The position numbers and the translations under genes are program-made. The notes under the pieces were generated by a model. It saw nothing but the letters and a program-made list of their open reading frames with translations, did no database searches and was not told the origin of the DNA. A stretch of 64,000 bases of DNA from Leptobrachium leishanense (lineage: Eukaryota > Chordata > Amphibia > Anura > Megophryidae), in assembly GCA_009667805.1 (NCBI GenBank), contig CM019063.1, forward strand, positions 408,772,959 to 408,836,958, written 5' to 3'. The first letter of the stretch is position 1. Every line of letters starts with the position of its first letter. This document shows positions 57,426 to 64,000 of this stretch, piece after piece.

Positions 57426-58505
57426 CTACGGCATGGGAGTACTATGAAGCAAGTCCATGGAGGAAGCTAGGAGGGACGCCCAATAGTAATTTTGAACGCA
57501 GGTCATATTAAGGCCTCCATCTCTATGGCACAGATACAATGGTTTTCTGGGCACCCGTGGGCGTTTATTCACCCATATGTAATGCATGAAAAGGGATTGG
57601 AATTTGTCAAGATAAGACCGGGGTACTCGAATTGGCAGGGAACGGAAAATGTACAGTAACTTTGGCAACACCATCATCTTCACCATCGCCATCCTTCCCA
57701 ACCAGGAAACCTCTCGTGAACGCCACTGGTGTAGCGTAGATCGTATCTCCTTAAATATCCTCTCATGATTGTGGTCAAACAGGCTGTCAGGGTCCGAGGT
57801 AATCCTGAGGCCCAGATACATAATGTAAGAGGACCTCCAGTCAAAGTCATAAAGTCTCTTTAAGGCATTTAATTGCGTGGTTGTCGTGTTTATGGGAAGT
57901 GCTTGTGTTTTCAAGGTGTTTACTGAGTGATACGAAACTGCACTATACAATTCCAATTCCCGTTGTAGAGCTGGAAGTGATTCGTCAGGATCCGTTAGTG
58001 TAAGCAGGATATTGTCCGCGTATAGGTTCAGTTTATACACTGTGGGGCCTACTGCTACACCTCGTATCTGATCATTTTGGCGAACGGCTTGGGCTAAGGG
58101 TTCTAAGGCCATATCGTACAAAAGGGGAAAGAGGGGGCAGCCCTGACGCGTGCCATTATTAATGACAAATTCATCAGAGAGAAATCCAGAGTTGAGTACT
58201 CTGGCGGAGGGGGAAGCGTAAAGCGCCTGTATTGCCTCCAGAAGTTCTTCTGGCAGACCAAACTTCCTGAGGACCAGTCGCAGAAAGAGCCAGCTGACCC
58301 TGTCGAACGCCTTTTCGGCATCTAGCGACAGGATCAGGCTAGGCCGGTTTAAATTTTTCATTACATATGTTAAATTAAGCAATTTCTTAGTACTATCAGG
58401 GCCTTGCCTCCCCCGAATAAACCCCACCTGATTCTGTGCCACAAAAGTCGGCAAGACCCGCTGGAGTCGGTTTGCCCAAATCGTACTATACAACTTTATG
58501 TCCAC
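57426..58505 (-). pseudogene. L1 ORF2 reverse transcriptase domain, catalytic motif mutated
   Basis: 360 codons open. Motifs in order: [10 protein letters not shown] (motif 2a), [14 protein letters not shown] (motif A with catalytic D), [14 protein letters not shown] (motif B), [11 protein letters not shown] (motif C), MYLGLRI and [18 protein letters not shown] (thumb region). Motif C should be YADD; the second aspartate is asparagine, which should abolish metal binding. Upstream sequence 58505-58808 continues the domain (PISLLN) through stops. Confidence 0.88.
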
Positions 58506-58807
58506 ATTCAGTAAGGAGATAGGTCATAGGTTCGAGCAGCAATTAGGTGTCTTACCGGGTTTCGGGAGTGTGACTATGTGAGTTCATAGCATATCAGTCG
58601 GGAATGCCCCCACCTCTCTTGCCCCCTGATATGTAGCCAATAGGTGTGGCATCAGTTGCGGGGCGAACGAAGAGTAATAGAGTCCGGGGAACCCGTCTGG
58701 GCCCGGCGACTTACGTTTTGGTAGTGATTTTATAGCTGTGGAGAGCTCCTCTATAGTAATTGGGGAGGATATGTGTGTAGATTGCAGTGTCGGGAGGTGT
58801 AGCCGTT

Positions 58808-59801
58808 CTAAATAATCCGCGACTGACGCTGTCGCGGGGTGTTGATCCCGTCCGTCCCATCTAGATTATAAAGGACCTCATAGTAACTGGCAAATTCATT
58901 CGCTATATCTTTAGGGTTATGTACCTTATGTACCTGACCGCGAGCTGTCGCAAGAGACATTATACGTTGCTGGGCGTTCAAGGGTTTCAGTCTTCGGGCC
59001 AACAGACATCCCGGTTTGTTTTTAAGCGTGTAGTAGCTAGTGTTCAATCTGTTCACTTCCCTAACGTAGCTGTCTGTCTCGAGATCTGCTCAATAGGTGT
59101 AGGTGTGTGTCTATTTTTTCGGCTAATGAAGAGGATGGAGTGAGTTTATTTTGTGTGTCTAGGTCATGTAGAGCTTTAAGTATTTCTAGCCGGCGTTGTT
59201 GGTAGTCACGTTTAATTCTGGCTGTCCACCGCATGCAAACGTCTCGCAGTACAGCTTTGTGCGCTTGCCAAACTATAATAGGGCACATCTCCGGGGGAAC
59301 TATTTTCCCGAAAGTAGTTGGTCAGGGCCTCCTTTATGTCGTGTGTCACTTGCTTGTTTTTCAATATCTCCTCACGGAGACGCCAGGGCGGTTTAGCGTA
59401 TCCCTGATATACCTCTCCCAGGGTCAGCATCACCAGTGCGTGATCCAACCATGTGAGGGGCAAAATGGTACAGTCAAGTGTGTACGGGAGCGCTGTGCCG
59501 GGGAGAAAAAAATAATCAAGCCTAGTGTAGCAATTATGTACCCTAGAGTGAAAACTATAGTCTCGAGCAGTAGGATTCAACAGTCGCCAAGTGTCATACA
59601 AATCATATTGTCCCAGTAAATCCCTAAACCTCTTAAGAGAGGACATGTTGTGTGGCCGTCGACCTCCTACAGAGCGATCCATGGATGGATCAACGCTCAA
59701 GTTGAAATCCCCACATATAACCAGGGCACCAGTCAAGACCTCCTGCACCTTGTGTAAAAGGCGGGAGAAAAATTGTGTTTGAGATGAATTAGGGGCATAT
59801 G
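58808..59801 (-). pseudogene. L1 ORF2 endonuclease 3' part and linker
   Basis: 59212-59748 carries ICGDFNLSVDPSMDRS, RLDYFFL and DHALV, the second-half motifs of the APE-type endonuclease (DFN, the SRIDY-like block, the SDH-like block). A frameshift near 59285 moves into the frame at 59061-59288 and then 58808-59056, which have the basic, helical character of the linker before RT. Confidence 0.78.
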
Positions 59802-61107
59802 CAGGGCCCGGCGCTGCCGCTAGGTGAGCTAGGCGGCCGCCTAGAGCGCAGCCCGCCTAGGGCGCAGCAGCCGTGCCCAACCAGTGAACACTTTGGAAAA
59901 TTAAATTTAATTTGTGAGTGTCCGCCGCCGCGCCGCAATTTACTCGCAGGCCACGGCACGCACGCTCGGACACTGACCCAAGCTCCGCCTCCGCAGCCCA
60001 CCAGCGACTGACGCGGCGCCGCCACCAGCACGTGTTGGGGCTGGCGGAAGCATGTGCGCCCCCACGTCAGGCGCTGGAAGGAGGAGGCGGAGAGTTGCGT
60101 CGGAGACAAAGGAAGCTGCTTTGTCTCCTCGGCTCCTGGAGTCCTGCTGTCACTGGCTGCTGTCTAATCTTGTTACAAAACTTGTGTTGTGTACTGTACA
60201 CACGATTCGATCAGGTATGGGGGGACATGGGGGGCGCAAATTCGTAATCATGATGTTAGCTGGGGGCAAATTGGCAATATAATATATATACCCATGATGT
60301 GACTGAGCTGGCCTGGCCTGGCCAATATATTTCCGTGATGTGAGCTGGCCTGGGCAATATATACCCATGATGTGAGCTGGCCTGGGCAATATAATATATC
60401 CATGATGTGAGCTGGCCTGGGCAATATAATATACCCATGATGTGAGCTGGCCTGGGCAATATATACCCATGATGTGAGCTGGCCTGGGCAATATATATCC
60501 ATGATGTGAGCTGGCCTGGGAAATATATATCCATGATGTGAGCTGGCCTGGGCAATATATATCCATGATGTGAGCTGGCCTGGGTAATATATATCCATGA
60601 TGTGAGCTGGCCTGGGTAATATATATCCATGGTGAGAGCTGGCCTGGTCAATATATACCCATGATGTGAGCTGGCACGGGCAATATATACCCATGATGTG
60701 AGCTGGCCTGGGCAATATAATATATCCATGATGTGAGCTGGCCTGGGCAATATAATATACCCATGATGTGAGCTGGCCTGGGCAATATATACCCATGATG
60801 TGAGCTGGCCTGGGCAATATATATCCATGATGTGAGCTGGCCTGGGCAATATATATCCATGATGTGAGCTGGCCTGGGCAATATATATCCATGATGTGAG
60901 CTGGCCTGGGCCTGAGTTAATTTAAAATTGTTTAATACAATTTATTTATACTCATTTTACCTTTACTATTGGTGCTTTACAAACTTTATTCTTGAAAATT
61001 AAAAGACATTTAGCAGTTTCATGTTGTGTCGCTTTCCTTTTTTTTTTGGGGGGGGGTGCAAGTAGCTGGTCTTGCCCAGGGCGCAAAATAGTCTAGCACT
61101 GGCCCAT
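59802..61107. mobile_element. hAT element with internal minisatellite, exact 8 bp duplication
   Basis: Begins CAGGGCCCGGCGCTGCC, ends CTAGCACTGGCCCAT, flanked by GGCATATG at 59794-59801 and 61108-61115. The L1 endonuclease frame is restored exactly if the element and one duplication are removed (SAYA joins PNSS). 60280-60912 is a tandem array of about nineteen 33-38 bp units (GAGCTGGCCTGGGCAATAT...). Open frames there are artefacts. Confidence 0.88.
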
Positions 61108-61434
61108 GGCATATGCTGACACCAAGGTGTACGCTCTAGAATTGATTGTGCAAACCAGAATTATGAATCTGCCCCCCGGATCTTTGATGATGTGGTGCGC
61201 CTCAAATTGTAAACGATTGTGTATCAGTATTGTCACTCCCCTAGCCATGGAGCGAAATGTGGAGTGAAATTGCGTTTGATATTGGGGAATCGTTAGGCGG
61301 GGATGATCTAAATGCCAAAAATGCATCTCCTGAATGCAAGCTACATCAACATTCTGCGGACAAAGATCTCGATAGAGGGAGTGCCTTTTAACCGGGAGGT
61401 TGAGACCCTTAACATTATAGGTTAGTATTTTCAT
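61108..61434 (-). pseudogene. L1 ORF2 endonuclease N-terminal part
   Basis: Start ATG at 61432-61434 (MKILTYNVKGLNLP). CIQEMHF replaces the usual QETH box, keeping the catalytic glutamate. ARGVTILIHN follows. It ends at the hAT insertion. The stretch 61435-62037 between the two ORFs has no feature of its own. Confidence 0.82.
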
Positions 61435-62037
61435 GTAAGGAGATAATGAAGTTGGTCGGGAGTGTTGTGCATACGTACAAAACTTTAACAATGATTATTG
61501 CAAACAGAACTGTATCACATCATGTATAATATCCTGGCGAGGGGAGAGAAACTAAACAACAAAAGAGTGTGAACTGTAAGAAAAGAAAAAAACGCCTTTG
61601 AGCGGCGTAACTATATACATAACAAAAAAGAAGAGTCTCCAATGGGAGCTCCCAGCTGGGAGAACCCGAGCTCATCCTAGGATGAGGGAGACGGGGGTAA
61701 CATGGCCCTCCGCGTCGCAGCGATTAACAATTTGCGCATGTAAAATCTCACCAACTCGCATCATCGAAATCTCGTGGCCTTGCAGCACACAGTGCGAACA
61801 GGTCAGTCTGAAGTTCGTAAGCAGTAGCCGGAGGAAAAGTCACATCAAAGGAGAAGAAAAAGGAAAAAAGTGATATCGGCAATACGTGCTGCTGAGTGTT
61901 CAGCTGACCTGCCAGTCCGAATTGAGGCGCTTAAGAGCCTTCGTTCCACGAGTCGGTGCTTCTTCCATCTTTAGTCCCCAACTGTCCAGTGCTTGTAGTC
62001 CCTCAGCTAAGGTGGACAATACAGTCGCCTCTCCGTC

Positions 62038-62830
62038 TCAAGTGATAATGAGTTTAGTGGGGTAGCCCCAACGATAGGGCACCTGGGCTGAGCGAAGAGC
62101 CTCAGTGATGGGGCGGAAACTGCGTCTACGCTGCAGGGTGGCCTGTGAGAGATCTGGGTATACTGTCAAATGACCATAATCCGGTCCTGGTGCGTCTGGA
62201 TTGCGCAGGGCCTTCAAGATTTCTTTGCGTGGCTTGAAATAATGTAGCCTCAGTAACACATCTCGCGGCGCCTTAGATGGGGTGGTAGGAGGCTTAGGGA
62301 GCCTGTGAATGCAGTCCATGAGGAGGGAGTCCGGCATGGCCTCCGGCAATAAATGTGTAAAAATATCTTGTACATATGCTTGCAGGGACCGAGGGGTTAC
62401 CGACTCCGGCACCCCTCTTACCTTTAGGTTATGTCGTCGGGATCGGTCCTCTAGATCAGACAATTTGAGTGCATAGCGAACCATCTGTTCTTCCAGCGCC
62501 TCAAGTTTCGTTGCCATTCGATTATGCGCATCGGAAGTTTCAGATATTTTGTCCTCAAGTCTGGAGGTCCTATCTCCAATATCACGGATATCCTTTCTGA
62601 TGTCCGCAGCTGTAGTATCCAACCTGATAATTAACGTGGTGGAGAGGTCCCAAATCATGCCCTCCATACTAGCGGAGATGGTCTCCAAATCTGTGTCCAT
62701 GCCGTGACGCTGACTGCCGGAGGCAGAGGAGGGAGAGCCAGTGCTTGTCCGTGCCATCCTTCCGTTTAGGCTGCTTGGGGGTGAAGAAATCCGCACGATC
62801 CACCGGCTTTTTAGTTTTGGTAGTGGCCAT
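62038..62830 (-). pseudogene. L1 ORF1 RNA-binding protein, frameshifted
   Basis: The long frame 62038-62757 contains a heptad-rich coiled coil (about 62480-62680), then LEDRSRRHNLKVRGVPES and LLRLHYFKPRKEIL, the RRM and C-terminal domain signature of L1 ORF1p, ending WGYPTKLIIT. A better start lies upstream in another phase at 62828-62830 (MATTKTKKPVDRADFF), typical of vertebrate L1 ORF1 starts, so a frameshift near 62755 separates the N-terminus from the body. ORF1p forms trimers that coat L1 RNA. Confidence 0.82.
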
Positions 62831-62970
62831 AACTGTTCTCCCAGCGAGGCCCGGTTTGCAAACTGCTTTTGAGTGAGATAAGCTTGGGATATCTGCTTTA
62901 AATCGCTGTATGCGGACAGAGGAACTCTAACACGCGTCCGCCATGTTAGGTCACCGGCCACGCCCCCCCC

Positions 62971-64000
62971 CAACTGATGCGACTCTTGAGAGCAGTGTGG
63001 CGGCCAGACTCACAGCCAGGCATGCAGGGAGCCATAAATCTGACAGATCCTCTGATCTGACAGTCCCCCCCCCTTTCTATACAGCCTATTAAGCCAGAGC
63101 TGAAGTCAGAACGCCGCGGGACTCCGGACAGAGAGGTGAGTATCTCCGCCGGGGGTCTCGCAAAGCTGATGACGTGTGGGACATGTCCTCCTCAGCATAC
63201 AGTGGGAGTAACTGAGGACGTGTTCCACACGTCATCAGCAGTGAAGGGGTTAAAAACGTCTTTTTTTTAAACTTTTTGTCCTTGTTTCCTGTCCCCCACG
63301 GCACTACCCGGAACCGGACATTGTTTTTAAATGTTTCTATACATCCTACAAATCCGCCACTTTATGGGCAGGTTATGGGGACCTCCTAGGCACGATATTT
63401 GAAGGAATTGTTTGTTTTTATTTTTAACCATTAATTCATGGAAAACGCACTGTCCCTTTAAAAACGTTTTTTTTTTTACTTTTTGTCCTTGTTTCCTATC
63501 CCCCAGGGCACTACCCAGACCCCCATACACCTTTTATGGCAAATATCTAGCATATATGCCCTCTTGCAGGGCACTCTAAAAATCGAACTTTGAGTCCCAT
63601 TGGCTTGTATTGAGTTCGTGTTCGAATTCGAACTTTTGAAAAGTTCGAGTTCGAATGCGAACCGAACTCGGGGGTGTTCAGCTCATCCCTAGCCTCTATA
63701 TTCCGCGCTGATTTTGATAATGTTAATGGTGCCACATCATACTTTAGCACTAAGTTTTACCATTTCACTCATCCAACCACCTTATGAAGACCCTATGAAA
63801 TTACCTAAAATTCTAGAGGACAGCTACCATATAAACATGATTTACTTGCCAGGTAAGGTCATAACACTTATGCCAAGAAAAATAAAATACTTTGCAAACA
63901 TTAAATATATTTCAGCTCAGGAGCTGCAAATTGTACTTACTTTATGAAATTTTTGTACATCGCCTAAAATATGATTGAAATTGGATATCGGTCTGATAGT
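62971..64000. other. Repeats, no gene
   Basis: 63160-63240 is an inverted repeat (GCTGATGACGTGTGG and inverse) ending GTGAAGGGGTTAA, a piggyBac-like end. TTTTTGTCCTTGTTTCCT with CCCCA..GGCACTACCC occurs twice (63275-63315 and 63480-63520). 63580-63700 has an inverted TTCGAATTCGAA-type stretch ending CTCATCCCTAG, the look of a hAT terminus. 63701-64000 has nothing that I can support. Confidence 0.45.

Larger units (their letters stand above)
56012..62970 (-). mobile_element. L1-type LINE, near full length, 5' UTR to poly(A)
   Basis: The 3' end is marked by a poly(A) tail (plus-strand T runs at 56012-56030). ORF2 C-terminus 56424-57379, RT 57426-58505, endonuclease 59285-61434, ORF1 62038-62830. 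The 5' edge has a GGGGGGGGCGTGGCCGG start at about 62970. A hAT (59802-61107) sits inside the endonuclease. Several frameshifts; no target duplication was recognised. Confidence 0.85.

Noticed and set aside
60150..60892. Three overlapping minus-strand frames of 138-214 codons
   Set aside because: Translations of the tandem array inside the hAT element.

Overview
This is a eukaryotic, almost certainly vertebrate, and most likely anuran amphibian (frog or toad) window. The evidence is three spliced coding exons of an interleukin-15-like cytokine gene on the minus strand (38677-38712, 36818-36967, 22436-22579), set in a very dense mixture of transposable elements: Penelope-like (PLE) and hammerhead-bearing elements, L1-type LINEs, Tc1 transposons, hAT, PIF/Harbinger-like and piggyBac-like non-autonomous elements, PNMA-gag LTR elements and a class I endogenous retrovirus. 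Species assignment is inference; I cannot run a search. Most open reading frames here are transposon fossils or accidents of tandem repeats.

Layout. 1-3303: a minus-strand Penelope-like element (GIY-YIG endonuclease end at 2930-3303, terminal region with a hammerhead-like motif at 5-41), split by a solo LTR (741-1787) and a hAT element (1806-2862). 3426-3849: minisatellite built from a SINE tail. 4100-11320: one dismembered minus-strand L1, holding a deleted endogenous retrovirus (5254-7595), a GC-rich minisatellite (7801-8970) and about 1 kb of degenerate telomere-like repeat (9070-10112). 14636-16094: a near-perfect 1.46 kb palindrome with a hammerhead-like motif in each arm. 17155-18314 and 20102-20659: DNA-transposon derivatives. 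21380-22283: a Harbinger-like element just downstream of the IL15 stop codon.

22436-38712: the 3' half of the IL15-like gene. Its 14.2 kb last intron holds two related Tc1 copies (24687-26327 and 27082-28697), an internally deleted LTR retrotransposon with PNMA-like gag and protease (28840-33792), and a nest of foldback elements (34948-36744). 39203-41250: two TTAA-flanked elements and a jockey-superfamily LINE scrap. 45652-50087: four-level nesting (Harbinger-like MITE, then a hammerhead-bearing inverted retroelement with 15 bp target duplication, then a solo LTR and piggyBac-like copies). 50367-51955: a third Tc1 of another family. 52303-53388: a hAT with exact 8 bp duplications. 56012-62970: a nearly full-length minus-strand L1 with ORF1 and ORF2, broken by a hAT carrying its own minisatellite (59802-61107).

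No tRNA, rRNA, CRISPR or bacterial features were seen. The only gene that looks like host coding capacity is the IL15-like gene. The transposase, gag, protease and reverse transcriptase reading frames all carry visible damage. The most interesting signals are the recurrent hammerhead-ribozyme-like motifs in PLE-type and palindromic elements, the amphibian IL15-like exons hidden among repeats, and the Tc1 copy whose catalytic spacing is shortened by an in-frame deletion.
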